Shown here: one piece after another, positions 35,587-44,186 of the stretch
Position numbering within the stretch: position 1 is the first letter of the stretch
Layout of the letters: each line of letters starts with the position of its first letter
From: QAMH01 sp900556425
GTDB lineage: Bacteria; Actinomycetota; Coriobacteriia; Coriobacteriales; QAMH01
Length of the DNA: 64,000 nucleotides
NCBI GenBank assembly: GCA_902475535.1
Contig: CABRZR010000003.1
Span: 1 to 64,000, forward strand
Reading direction: 5' to 3'
Translations under genes and position numbers: made by a program
The notes under the pieces: generated by a model
Database searches by the model: none
What the model saw: only the letters and a program-made list of their open reading frames with translations
What the model was told of the DNA's origin: nothing

Positions 35587-37293
35587 TCACGAAAGCCGCT
35601 CGTTGACATGGTTCTCGAAGGTCTCGGGGTCCATGGGACGAGCGCAGAAGTATCCCTGGGCATAGTCGCATCCAACGGAACGAAGGAAGTCGTATTGCTC
35701 TTCTGTCTCCACGCCCTCTGCGATGACGGGAATCCCAAGACCATGGGCCATGTTCACGATGGAAGTGAATATGCTCGCAACGCGTGAATTGCGCTCGAGG
35801 TTTTGCATGAAGACCATATCAGCCTTGAGTATGTTGACGGGAATGTCACTGAAGGCGTTAAACGACGAGTACCCACTGCCGAAATCGTCCATGAGGACGG
35901 TGAAACCGTAATCTTGCAGCCGTTTGACCATCGAGATGATCAGGTCAACGGTCTCGGTATACGACGACTCCGTGACCTCGATGCGAAACAGCTTCGGGTC
36001 AACGTCGTATTTCTCGACAAGGGCGACGATCTCATCGAAGAGCGACGCGTTGAAGATGCTGCGCCTGGAGAGATTCACCGAAATGGGAATCTCGGGAAGC
36101 CCCCTATCCCGACGGCTCGCGAGAATCTGGCAGACCTGCTCCCAGATGTTGTGGTCCATCTTCGAAATGAAGCCGTTCTCCTCGAAAAGCGGGACGAAAA
36201 TGCCAGGCGAGACGATGCCATGCCCCGGACGATGCCAACGCACGAGAGCTTCGGCACTGACGGGAAGATTTGTCGCGACATCGTAGACGGGCTGAAGCTG
36301 GACATGGAACTCGCCGTTCTCGAGCGCGTGTTCCATATTGTTGAGAATGTCCTGCTCCTCGAGCATGCGCTCGGTGAGCTCGGAATTGTAGTAGGCGATA
36401 TGACGATCATAGTCCCTTTTGACCGTGTCGCGCGCCATCATGGCATGATCGAGCATGACGCTGGCCTCGACGCCGTTATCCTCGATGCGATTGACGCCGG
36501 CAACGAGCGAGGGCGTGAAGTCGATGTTGCTCTGCGCGAGGAGGGAGCTGATTTCATCGGCGATGCTTTCGACGATGTCTTCGACATCGGCTTCGCCCTC
36601 TTCGAGGCAAAAGGCGAAGTTGTCGTTTCCCAGACGTCCATAGACGCCACCATCGGCAAAGAGCCTGTTCATGCAATGCGCAGCCGCAATAAGCATCCTA
36701 TCGCCCAAAGCGGTGCCGAATAGCTCGTTGAAGGTCTTGAAGTTCTCGAAATCCCAGACGACGAGCAGATACTTCTTCTCCGAATGAACGGCGATCATGT
36801 CCTGCATCTCCCGCAGGAAGGCCTTTCGCGTGTAGAGGCCCGTCAGGTCGTCATGATCGGTAATCCAGGCCGCTTCCTCGAGCATGCGCACGCGCACCCG
36901 TTGCTCCTCGAGCTCGCGCGCGTTGATGACAAGGTGAATGCGGCGCCGCATGATTTCGGGTTCGATGGGCTTGGTGAGGAAGTCCGAGGCACCGGCATCA
37001 AGCGCGTGTATCTCGGCGGCGGTCACGCTATCTGCCGTGATGACGATAACGGGAATATCCGCAATGGCGGGATTCGCCTGCTTCTCGGCGAGCACGTCGA
37101 AGCCGGTCTGTCCGGGCATGTGCAAATCGAGCAGCACGGCGTCAATGCCCTGCTCACCGCGTTCGCACATGATGTCGAGGGCATCGCGACCATTGTCCGC
37201 TTCGAGGATGTTGTACTCGGAAGCGAGGATCCCACCCATTTGTATACGATTGATTATCGAGTTGTCTGCAATAAGAATAGTCTTATCGTACAC
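35587..37293 (-). CDS. Response regulator with REC, degenerate GGDEF and EAL domains
   Basis: About 568 residues from a GTG at 37293, chosen because GGAG lies 5 nt before it (the GTG at 37299 has no room for one). REC domain: phosphoacceptor Asp56 in VLLDLHMPGQTGF, conserved lysine in FLTKPIEPE. GGDEF domain: signature reads GNDNF in YGRLGNDNFAF, so cyclase activity is doubtful. EAL domain: SAEALVRW, SVNLSRRS, EVTESSY, MDDFGSGYSSFNAF, EGVETEEQ and QGYFCARP are intact, so it likely degrades c-di-GMP to pGpG. Lies 49 nt downstream of an HPt gene. Confidence 0.92.
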   Translation of the reverse strand: MYDKTILIADNSIINRIQMGGILASEYNILEADNGRDALDIMCERGEQGIDAVLLDLHMPGQTGFDVLAEKQANPAIADIPVIVITADSVTAAEIHALDAGASDFLTKPIEPEIMRRRIHLVINARELEEQRVRVRMLEEAAWITDHDDLTGLYTRKAFLREMQDMIAVHSEKKYLLVVWDFENFKTFNELFGTALGDRMLIAAAHCMNRLFADGGVYGRLGNDNFAFCLEEGEADVEDIVESIADEISSLLAQSNIDFTPSLVAGVNRIEDNGVEASVMLDHAMMARDTVKRDYDRHIAYYNSELTERMLEEQDILNNMEHALENGEFHVQLQPVYDVATNLPVSAEALVRWHRPGHGIVSPGIFVPLFEENGFISKMDHNIWEQVCQILASRRDRGLPEIPISVNLSRRSIFNASLFDEIVALVEKYDVDPKLFRIEVTESSYTETVDLIISMVKRLQDYGFTVLMDDFGSGYSSFNAFSDIPVNILKADMVFMQNLERNSRVASIFTSIVNMAHGLGIPVIAEGVETEEQYDFLRSVGCDYAQGYFCARPMDPETFENHVNERLS

Positions 37294-37342
37294 GGCCACT
37301 CCGTCCCAACACGAACCGCACGGGCGATGATTTCATGACGAA

Positions 37343-37684
37343 TTAGGCTCCGATGGCCTCGATCACAAGGGCATAGGACTTTCTGAGCCTGTCGATAACC
37401 GGAGCAATCGCATCGTAATCCTGGGCACGCAGCAAGGCGACGATCTCTGCGGCATCCGCGTAGACCTCGGTCATGGAGAGGTTGCTGCTCATGCCCTTGA
37501 TCTCGTGCATATGCGAGAAGAGGCCGTCCCAATCTTGTTTCTCGAAAGCCTCGAGGGACTCGGCGTAGTTGGTATCCTGAGCAAACATTCCAAGCAAGCG
37601 CTCGTAGAGCGTGTCATTACCGGCGCAGCGACGAAGTCCGTCCTCGTAATCGATACCGGCATCCTGGAGCTTGGCAATATCCAT
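37343..37684 (-). CDS. Histidine phosphotransfer (HPt) protein
   Basis: 113 residues from the ATG at 37684 (AGGTGAG just upstream; an in-frame ATG at 37702 lacks a ribosome site). A four-helix HPt domain with phospho-histidine H60 in SHMHEIKGMSSNLSM. It probably relays phosphate between a histidine kinase elsewhere and the adjacent REC-GGDEF-EAL protein. No kinase gene is in the window. Confidence 0.88.
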   Translation of the reverse strand: MDIAKLQDAGIDYEDGLRRCAGNDTLYERLLGMFAQDTNYAESLEAFEKQDWDGLFSHMHEIKGMSSNLSMTEVYADAAEIVALLRAQDYDAIAPVIDRLRKSYALVIEAIGA

Positions 37685-37858
37685 CTTCTCACCTACGTTC
37701 ATGCGATGGGGCAATTCTTCTTTGCGTCTTTCATTCTATACCAACAGCGCGGCGCTTCGTCGGCATGCCCCTCATGCTATGACAAGCGGGTGGGAAACTC
37801 GCGTCAGCGCCTCCGCAATCGTAAATCATGGTGAAATTGTCTGGAATGTCCCGAAACC

Positions 37859-37888
37859 TTGTGAGGCCCATGAGTTGCTGTTTAAATA
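37859..37888 (+). promoter_or_regulatory. Putative promoter of the NlpC/P60 gene
   Basis: TTGTGA (37859-37864), 18-nt spacer, TAAATA (37883-37888), predicted start near 37895 and an untranslated leader of about 45 nt before the ATG at 37941. Confidence 0.45.
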
Positions 37889-37940
37889 CGAACCTCGACA
37901 GAGAAACGCACATCACCAATCGAAACGTTGGGTGAAAAAC

Positions 37941-39023
37941 ATGGAAGAATCATTGAACCGCAGGTCATTCCTCGGCGCCGCCATCGCCGGTGGCATAGCC
38001 GGTCTCGCAAGCCTTGTCGCCACTCCCTCGGCACATGCCGTCACGAGCGCCGAAAAGCGTGCCGAGGTTCAAGCAGCAAAGGCCCGCCTCGACTCGATGA
38101 CATCACAGCTTGAGCAAACCGTCGCGCAGTTCAACGCCGCGCAGGACGCATACGATGCCGCCGCAGCGAAGGTCGCCGAGTGCCAAGTGAAGATCGACGA
38201 GGCAAACGCGAAGATATCCTCCCTGCAAGGCCGTCTCGGCAATAGGGCGACTGCCATGTATCGCGAGGGGGCCACCTCGTATCTGGACGTCCTCATGGGT
38301 TCGAACTCCTTCGATGACTTCGCGAGCACCTGGGATATGCTCGACCAGCTCAATGCCGAGGATGCTTCGCTCGTGGACGATGCCAAGGCAACGAAGGCGC
38401 AGCTCGATGCCGCCAAGGCCGAACTCGATGCCAACGAGCAAGCCGCACAGGCCGAGCTTGACACGCAGGCCGACCTGAAGGCCTCCATCGAAGCCCAGGA
38501 AGCTGCCTACCAGGCCGAGTACAATAGTCTAAGCTCCGAATACCAGCAGCTCATCGCACAGGAACGCGAGGCGGAGTCCCGTCGCCAGGCAGCAGCATCC
38601 GCCGCTTACACGCCCTCCATGTCGAGCCCTTCTTCCTCGTCGTCGTCATCATCTTCCTCGGGCGGCGGATATAGCTCTGGCTCGAGCATCCCCTCACATG
38701 GATCGGTCGTCGACTATGCGGTATCACGCCTGGGATGCCCCTACGTCTGGGGTGCATCGGGACCCAACACCTTTGACTGCTCTGGTCTCACCATGTGGTG
38801 CTATCGCCAAATCGGCATCAGTCTGCCCCACTACGACAGATCGCAGTACGCCGCAGCTCGTGCGCGCCTCAATCCACGCGATGCCGCGCCTGGTGACATC
38901 CTATGGCGTCCGGGTCATGTCGCCATCTCCACCGGCGGCACCAACTACATTCACGCGCCGCATACGGGAGCCGTCGTAAGCTATGGTAGCGGCGGAAATT
39001 GGGTGTGCGCACTGCGCTTCTAG
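37941..39023 (+). CDS. Tat-exported NlpC/P60 peptidoglycan hydrolase
   Basis: 360 residues. The N-terminus carries a twin-arginine signal, NRRSFLGAAIAGG (R7, R8), with a likely cut after AHA (residue 33). Residues 34-220 are a long Ala/Glu/Gln-rich coiled coil of the CwlO/RipA type, followed by a serine-rich linker (about 225-252). The C-terminal NlpC/P60 domain has Cys280 (TFDCSGLTMW), His326 (RPGHVAIS) and His338. It cleaves peptide stems of peptidoglycan, probably for daughter-cell separation. The coiled coil usually inhibits or positions the enzyme. The Tat route is unusual for this family, most members using Sec. Confidence 0.92.
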   Translation: MEESLNRRSFLGAAIAGGIAGLASLVATPSAHAVTSAEKRAEVQAAKARLDSMTSQLEQTVAQFNAAQDAYDAAAAKVAECQVKIDEANAKISSLQGRLGNRATAMYREGATSYLDVLMGSNSFDDFASTWDMLDQLNAEDASLVDDAKATKAQLDAAKAELDANEQAAQAELDTQADLKASIEAQEAAYQAEYNSLSSEYQQLIAQEREAESRRQAAASAAYTPSMSSPSSSSSSSSSSGGGYSSGSSIPSHGSVVDYAVSRLGCPYVWGASGPNTFDCSGLTMWCYRQIGISLPHYDRSQYAAARARLNPRDAAPGDILWRPGHVAISTGGTNYIHAPHTGAVVSYGSGGNWVCALRF

Positions 39024-39197
39024 AACTTCGCTAATGTGAAGGTTTCGAGAAGAAGCTGTTAAGAAAACGTTCAGATGATGTGTCGTGCATGCGAAAAACG
39101 CGCGTATCGCCCCATGAACCAGTAATATACGGCAGCAACCCGTCTAATTCGGGTGATTCGGTAATCGAACTACGAACATGCACGCCGAAGGATGATT
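39024..39197 (+). other. Leader between the two exported hydrolase genes, no gene seen
   Basis: This 174-bp gap holds a small hairpin (ACCCG...CGGGT near 39138-39155) and no clear terminator or promoter match. I looked for c-di-GMP and c-di-AMP riboswitch cores and did not recognise one. A structured leader cannot be excluded. Confidence 0.4.
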
Positions 39198-39902
39198 ATG
39201 TCACGCTCCATATCTCGCGCTTGTGTCGCATTGGCAGCGCTTCTCCTGAGCATCGCACTCGCTCTGGGTACTACCCTTTGTCTTGCTCCCACTGCCCATG
39301 CAGACGAGGCGACCATCTTCTCCCAGAAGCTCACGAAGCTTGTCGCCGGAGAATCCCCGGTTCTCACGGAGACCATCGAGACAGCGTTCTCCGATGCCCT
39401 CAGCAGCGCCAAACGCGAGGCATTCGTCGATGAATCCCGTGCCGAGGATTTCTACTTCGCGCAAAACGGATCGGGACGTTGCACCATCACATCCGTTGCG
39501 ATGATGGTACGCCGTGCCGCCTTCCTCGATGGCAGGTCGGATTGGCAAGAGCTTGGCCTTGCCTCGGTCACTGCCGATGGCTGGTGTTCCGCCGGCGTCA
39601 AATGGAACTTCGAGACAGCTGGCTACGATATCGGCGTCATCGATGTCGCAGGTACCTCCGATGCGCTGCGTGAACTCCTCGACGAGCATCCCGAGGGCAT
39701 CGCCGCATACGACCCGAACGTCCCCCACGCCGTCCTTCTGACGGACTACGACGAGGAGACCGACACCTTTTACTGCGCCGACCCCGCCAACTACAAGGCC
39801 GGGTCACGCATCCCGCTTGCCGAATCATGGAACGGGGAGTGCCGGGGTTCGAGCCAGTCACGTGTCGTGGCGGGCCTTACACGCGCTTGGATCATCCAGT
39901 AA
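39198..39902 (+). CDS. Exported C39-like cysteine peptidase-fold protein
   Basis: 234 residues from the ATG at 39198 (GAAGGA upstream; ATG at 39192 possible). A Sec signal peptide ends in PTAHA (cut after residue 35). The mature part resembles Peptidase_C39_2: Cys95 in QNGSGRCTITSVAMMV, His177 in DPNVPHAVLLTDYD and Asp195 in YCADPANY form a plausible papain-like triad. It is probably secreted and acts on wall or extracellular peptides; substrate unknown. It shares orientation with the NlpC/P60 gene and is convergent with rnpB, whose 3' end is 8 nt away. Confidence 0.75.
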   Translation: MSRSISRACVALAALLLSIALALGTTLCLAPTAHADEATIFSQKLTKLVAGESPVLTETIETAFSDALSSAKREAFVDESRAEDFYFAQNGSGRCTITSVAMMVRRAAFLDGRSDWQELGLASVTADGWCSAGVKWNFETAGYDIGVIDVAGTSDALRELLDEHPEGIAAYDPNVPHAVLLTDYDEETDTFYCADPANYKAGSRIPLAESWNGECRGSSQSRVVAGLTRAWIIQ

Positions 39903-39909
39903 GTTGAAT

Positions 39910-40279
39910 GCAAAAGCGGGCCTGTAAGCCGGGTTCTGTCTTCTAAGACGATCATTTATCTAGGAGTGCCGTTACCAGCACCCTCCAGCAGGCAACCCGG
40001 ATGCGAGTCGGGTCAACTCATGGCATCCCTATTTGCCCTTGCTCCGGATGGGGTTTGTCAAGCCGCCGCGTCACCACGGCGCTGGTGCGCTCTTACCGCA
40101 CCGTTTCAGCTTTTCTCCGTGCGCACACGGGGAGTCTTCTTTTCTGTGACACTATCCGTCGGGTCACCCCGCCCGGCCGTTAGCCGGCATCCTACCCTGC
40201 GGAGCCCGGACTTTCCTCATCACCCTAAGCCCCCCCTTACTGGGGCACAAGGCGCCGCGATCATCCAGCCCGCTTTTGC
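39910..40279 (-). ncRNA. rnpB: RNase P RNA, bacterial type A
   Basis: The minus strand contains the hallmark GAGGAAAGTCCGGGCTC near the 5' end and AGAACCCGGCTTACAGGCCC near the 3' end. The terminal P1 helix pairs GCAAAAGCGGGC (40279-40268) with GCCCGCTTTTGC (39921-39910) perfectly. Length about 370 nt fits type A RNA. It processes tRNA 5' ends. Exact ends are set by P1 and may differ by a few bases. Confidence 0.95.
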
Positions 40280-40376
40280 GCGCTTGATTATAGCGTATGC
40301 GATTGGGCGAAACGGCAACGAAGGGTCAGCGAAGAAGCGGGTGACAGGGAGTGTGACAAGCGGACGCTCCGTGTAG

Positions 40377-40436
40377 CGGAGGTCCAAGGGAGCGAGCCGT
40401 AAGGACCGCGAAGCGGGCTGTCGGGGAGCGACCGTC
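40377..40436 (-). repeat. 60-bp dispersed repeat, copy B
   Basis: Reverse complement of 11213-11272 with five differences. It lies between rnpB and yggU and ends in a run of ten C (40436-40445). Confidence 0.8.
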
Positions 40437-40446
40437 CCCCCCCCCG

Positions 40447-40701
40447 TCAAGTATCCATACCCACCGAATCGGGAACCTCGAACATCTTGTGACGACTCGT
40501 CTCGCCGCGCACGCAGATGACGGAACTCTTGGGAACATCAAAGAAGGAGGCGATGAGTGCCACCGCCTCCTTCGTAGCCTTGCCTTTTTCCGGGGCCGCC
40601 TTGACCTTTACCTCGAGCTCGCGCTGGCCGTCCGCCCCCTCACGCCATCCGATGACCTCCGCACGCCCGGACTTGGGCGTGACATGCACGGGCAGGCGCA
40701 T
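40447..40701 (-). CDS. yggU: YggU/DUF167-family protein
   Basis: 84 residues. Signature: VHVTPKSGRAEVIGW, then LEVKVKAAPEKGKATKEAVALIA and the C-terminal VICVRGETSRHK. DUF167 proteins are small, conserved and of unknown function. It is the last gene of the division cluster, starting 11 nt after divIVA, as in other Gram-positives. A ten-G tract (minus strand) follows one base after its stop codon. Confidence 0.88.
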   Translation of the reverse strand: MRLPVHVTPKSGRAEVIGWREGADGQRELEVKVKAAPEKGKATKEAVALIASFFDVPKSSVICVRGETSRHKMFEVPDSVGMDT

Positions 40702-40712
40702 GAAGCACGTCC

Positions 40713-41531
40713 CTACTTGTCACCGTCGGGCATGATGGAGGGAATGTTGATCTGCGGAATCTGCTGGGTCGTGAGACGCGGCAGCTCATCCTCGTCGATG
40801 GTGGGCACACCATCCGTGCGGTCATGCGCACCGCGCGTCTTGAGCTTGGGAAGCTCTGCCTCGACCTGAGCCTCGGTCACGCCCTGCGTGGTGAGGTTGT
40901 TGAATTCCTCCTTGGCATGGGCGGCGAAACGCTCGAGCATGTCGAGGTACTGCTCGCGGAACTTCTGCGCGTAATCGTCGAGCGCCTTGATCTCGTTGTC
41001 GATGGCGGCCTTCTTGGCCAGGGATTCACGAATGAACTCGCGAGCCTTCGCCTCGGACTCATGGTAGATGCGGTCGCCCTCGATGCGCGCGTCCTCCTTG
41101 ATTTGAGCGGCGCTGCGCTGGGCGGATATGAACGCCTCGGCGATGGCATTGTCGAGTTTGTTCTTCTCGCCGAGCTGCTCCTGCATGGGCTCGAGCTTGG
41201 CCTCGGCCTCCTCGGCACGGACGGTCATGGCAGCGAGGCGGCCCTGGGCGATCTCGAGCTCGCTACGCAGCTCGCGCTCGACAAGACCAGCCTGCTCGAG
41301 CTCGGCGGGCGACGTGAGCGACGCGGCGCTTGCCTCGGCAAGCTCCTCGCGCGTCTTGGAGAGCTCGTCCTTTGCCTCCTTGAGCTCGGACTCGAGCTCC
41401 TCGATCCGCTTGTTCATCGCATCGACCTCGTTGGCGACGCGCTCGAGGAAGACGTCGACCTGTCCAACGTCATAGCCGCGCAGTGCGTGCTCGAATCCCT
41501 CGTCCTGGATATCCTGCATCGTGATGGCCAT
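40713..41531 (-). CDS. divIVA: DivIVA-family cell division / polarity protein
   Basis: 272 residues. The N-terminal membrane-binding DivIVA motif is MQDIQDEGFEHALRGYDVGQ followed by VDVFLERVANEVD. The rest is a long Glu/Lys/Ala coiled coil to about residue 225, with an extended tail (PRLTTQQIPQINIPSI). It binds curved membrane at poles or septum and recruits growth machinery. AAGGAAG precedes the ATG. It lies 16 nt after yggT in the sepF-proC-yggT-divIVA run. Confidence 0.95.
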   Translation of the reverse strand: MAITMQDIQDEGFEHALRGYDVGQVDVFLERVANEVDAMNKRIEELESELKEAKDELSKTREELAEASAASLTSPAELEQAGLVERELRSELEIAQGRLAAMTVRAEEAEAKLEPMQEQLGEKNKLDNAIAEAFISAQRSAAQIKEDARIEGDRIYHESEAKAREFIRESLAKKAAIDNEIKALDDYAQKFREQYLDMLERFAAHAKEEFNNLTTQGVTEAQVEAELPKLKTRGAHDRTDGVPTIDEDELPRLTTQQIPQINIPSIMPDGDK

Positions 41532-41547
41532 GTTTGATCTTCCTTTC

Positions 41548-41826
41548 CTACAGGAGCGCGGCGATGAGCCGGCCCACCAGCTGCACGACGATAATCGCGA
41601 AAATCGGGCTTATGTCAAGCATACCGCCAATAGGCGGAATTATACGCCTAAAGATATTGAGAAAGGGGTCGCAAATGCGACCAAGCGCTCGATAGATGTC
41701 GCCAATCCATCCGGATTGGTGATTGGGAAGCCAGCTCATGAGGATGTAGATGAGGATGACCGCAACGTATAGGTCGCAAATGCCCAGCAGAAGCGAGCGT
41801 AGGAAGATAAGCGTCGAGGAAATCAT
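41548..41826 (-). CDS. yggT: YggT-family membrane protein
   Basis: 92 residues with two hydrophobic segments (FLRSLLLGICDLYVAVILIY and ISPIFAIIVVQLVGRLIAAL) around the family motif SWLPNHQSGW...LGRICDPFLNIFRRIIPP. It is an integral membrane protein of unclear function, often beside sepF and divIVA. Its ATG overlaps the proC stop (ATGA). Confidence 0.93.
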   Translation of the reverse strand: MISSTLIFLRSLLLGICDLYVAVILIYILMSWLPNHQSGWIGDIYRALGRICDPFLNIFRRIIPPIGGMLDISPIFAIIVVQLVGRLIAALL

Positions 41827-42650
41827 GCGCCAAGCTCCTTCGATCGGCGCGCCGCGGCGGCGACGCCATCCCTCAAGGCTTCCTCGACACCTGCCGTGCG
41901 CATGGCGTCAAGTGCGGCGACTGTCGTGCCACCAGGACTGCTGACGGCATCGATGGCATCGGGCAGGCTCTGCCCCGTCTCGATGACCAGACGCGCGGTA
42001 CCGAGCATGGTCTGCAAGACGAGTTCTCGTGCATCCTCGTAGCGCATCCCCAGGCTGGCCGCGGCCTGTGCGATGACCTCCGCGAAGAGCTCAAAGTAGG
42101 CAGGACCCGAACCGCTCACGGCGCAGACGATGTCCTGCTCGGACTCGTCCACGATGATGGCCTGGCCCATGCTGGCAAAGAGCGCGCGCACAAGCTCGCA
42201 ATCCCGATCGCTTGCGGCACTGCCGGCACTCACCGCAGACATGCCGCAGCCGCACAGAAGCGGCGTATTGGGCATGACGCGCACGACGGGGACATCGGCG
42301 CCGAGCACGTTCGCGATTTTATCCGTGGAGACACCCGCGGCGATGGATATGACGAGGGTCGTGGCATCGATGCCCGCATCGACGAGCTCTGCGCAAACCT
42401 CGGGAACCTTGGCGGGCTTGACGGCAAGAACGACGCAGCTGGCAGGCATACCGGCTGCCGCGCTCGCAACGGTACGCACACCGAGCTCGGCCGCGATGCG
42501 ATCGCGCTTTTCCTGCCCGGGATTGGCAATGGTCAGGTTGTCCGCAGACATGCCATCGATACGCAGCATACCCTGGGCAATGGCCTGACCCATGCGACCA
42601 CCACCGACGATGAGTACATTTTGGAGTTCGTTTGCTATGGTGTTTTTCAT
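41823..42650 (-). CDS. proC: Pyrroline-5-carboxylate reductase
   Basis: 275 residues. Rossmann motif VLIVGGGRMGQAIAQGML, then VLAVKPAKVPEV, VVRVMPNTPLLCGCGM and the C-terminal signature CAVSGSGPAYFELFAEVIAQ with VSSPGGTTVAALDAM. It makes proline from pyrroline-5-carboxylate using NAD(P)H. Its placement between sepF and yggT is common in actinobacteria and firmicutes. It overlaps yggT by four bases. Confidence 0.96.
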   Translation of the reverse strand: MKNTIANELQNVLIVGGGRMGQAIAQGMLRIDGMSADNLTIANPGQEKRDRIAAELGVRTVASAAAGMPASCVVLAVKPAKVPEVCAELVDAGIDATTLVISIAAGVSTDKIANVLGADVPVVRVMPNTPLLCGCGMSAVSAGSAASDRDCELVRALFASMGQAIIVDESEQDIVCAVSGSGPAYFELFAEVIAQAAASLGMRYEDARELVLQTMLGTARLVIETGQSLPDAIDAVSSPGGTTVAALDAMRTAGVEEALRDGVAAAARRSKELGA

Positions 42651-42656
42651 CTTGCC

Positions 42657-43442
42657 CTATCGTGCGTTATCGTCTTCTATCTTGAGAACATCCTGCGAAA
42701 CGAGATATTCGCGATCCTCCTCGCTTAGAGGCTCGGAGCTCTTCGAAATCACAAAGACGCGCTCGGCCGCCTTGCCGACGTTGAGGTTGAGAGCACTTGC
42801 GACACCGAAGGAGAAGTCGAGGATGCGCTTGGCAAGTGAGGCCTTGGTGTCGACGACATTGAGGATGACCGTCTTGCCGGCCTTTGCGGCATTGGCGACC
42901 TTCTCGATGTCGGCATAGGCCTTGGGGCAGACGATCTCGAGCCTGCCAGCAGGATTGCCCTTGATCTTGAGGAAGTCGGAGCCGAGCGACGCATATGGGT
43001 CGCGGCTCGTGTGCGTGGGTGCCGGCGAGTCCAGGAAGGACGGGTCCTGAGGAGCCGACCAGGTGGGCTCCCCCACCGAACGCGATGTATCGCGACGCGA
43101 AGAGGATGTGCCAACACCCCTGCCATACGAGCTCGACGATGAACGCGAGGAGTACCCACGCGAAGAGCGCGTCGACGAATCGAGACTATCGTAGGAGGCG
43201 ACACGTGGCTTGCGATCAGACGACAGGGTCACGTGCTCGAAATTGCTGGGGTTGTAGGAGTCGAAGGAAATGACCTCGCTGCGACGCGTGCTACCGCGCC
43301 TCTCCTCTACGCCCGTATCTCCGTAATCATCGTAATCGTCGTCATAAACGACATCGTCCTCGTAGTACTCGGCGTCATCATCAGCCCACTCAGGTTTTCC
43401 GCCAAATCCGAGCCGGTCCTTCATACCGCCCAAAAGACTCAT
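42657..43442 (-). CDS. sepF: Cell division protein SepF
   Basis: 261 residues from the ATG at 43442, which has GAGG at fitting distance and begins with the amphipathic membrane-binding helix MSLLGGMKDRLGFGG; an ATG at 43460 is possible. A long acidic, then Ser/Arg-rich disordered linker (residues about 20-165) precedes the SepF domain (YADIEKVANAAKAGKTVILN and AKRILDFSFGVASALNLNV). It tethers FtsZ to the membrane. With ftsA absent here, SepF is the likely main anchor. The linker is longer than in most homologues. Confidence 0.94.
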   Translation of the reverse strand: MSLLGGMKDRLGFGGKPEWADDDAEYYEDDVVYDDDYDDYGDTGVEERRGSTRRSEVISFDSYNPSNFEHVTLSSDRKPRVASYDSLDSSTRSSRGYSSRSSSSSYGRGVGTSSSRRDTSRSVGEPTWSAPQDPSFLDSPAPTHTSRDPYASLGSDFLKIKGNPAGRLEIVCPKAYADIEKVANAAKAGKTVILNVVDTKASLAKRILDFSFGVASALNLNVGKAAERVFVISKSSEPLSEEDREYLVSQDVLKIEDDNAR

Positions 43443-43490
43443 AGTCAGTGCCTCGCTCATATGAAACAGGCACCCAGGTTCGTGGTGACG

Positions 43491-44186
43491 CTAGAGTGCC
43501 TTGAAGTTATCGTCAAAAATCCTTCTACCAATGCGAACCATGGTGGCGCCTTCCTCGATTGCCACGGGATAGTCTTCAGACATGCCCATCGATAGTTCGC
43601 TCATAGAAATACTATCACGCTCATCGCAATATTTTGACATCATCTGGCTTAAGTTTTGCAACCCGGCAAATGTTTTCCGGGCAATGTCGATGTCACCTTG
43701 GGGAGCCATGGTCATCAATCCCTTGCAGGCGACATGCTCGCACTGCGCAATGCGCTCGAGAAAGGCGGGCAGGTCGTCAGGGCGGATGCCGCCCTTGCTC
43801 TCCTCGCCCGAAACCGAGACCTCGACGAGCACGTCCTGGACGCACTCCCCGTGCGCGGCCGCCTTCTCGATGGCATCGAGAAGCGTGAGACGATCAAGCG
43901 AATGGATGAGGAAGGCCTTGCCGACGATGTGGCGCGCCTTGTTCGATTGGAGCGTCCCGATAAAATGCCAACGCGCGTCTGGATAGAGAGCGCACTTCTC
44001 GTTAAACGGCTTGTCACGGTTCTCTCCGAAATCCGTGACGCCGCAGGCTATTGCCTCTCCGACGACGGAAGGCTCGACCGTCTTGCTCACGGCGATGATC
44101 CTCACGTCCCGTGGATCCCTGCCGCAGTTCTCGCATATGCGTGCGACATCCTCACGGGTGCTTTCCCAGCGTTGTTCCAGACTCAT
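43491..44186 (-). CDS. yggS: YggS/PLPBP-family pyridoxal phosphate homeostasis protein
   Basis: 231 residues of the alanine-racemase-like fold. PLP lysine K35 lies in IIAVSKTVEP; other blocks are FGENRDKPFNEK, HFIGTLQSNKARHIV, and the phosphate-binding GMSEDYPVAIEEGATMVRIG. It manages PLP pools and has no proven enzymatic activity. It overlaps pgeF by four bases (ATGA) and precedes sepF, the standard order. Confidence 0.95.
   Translation of the reverse strand: MSLEQRWESTREDVARICENCGRDPRDVRIIAVSKTVEPSVVGEAIACGVTDFGENRDKPFNEKCALYPDARWHFIGTLQSNKARHIVGKAFLIHSLDRLTLLDAIEKAAAHGECVQDVLVEVSVSGEESKGGIRPDDLPAFLERIAQCEHVACKGLMTMAPQGDIDIARKTFAGLQNLSQMMSKYCDERDSISMSELSMGMSEDYPVAIEEGATMVRIGRRIFDDNFKAL

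Noticed and set aside
39024..39197. c-di-GMP or c-di-AMP riboswitch before the exported peptidase gene
   Set aside because: The location beside wall hydrolases and a c-di-GMP protein is suggestive, but I could not find the conserved core of either class.
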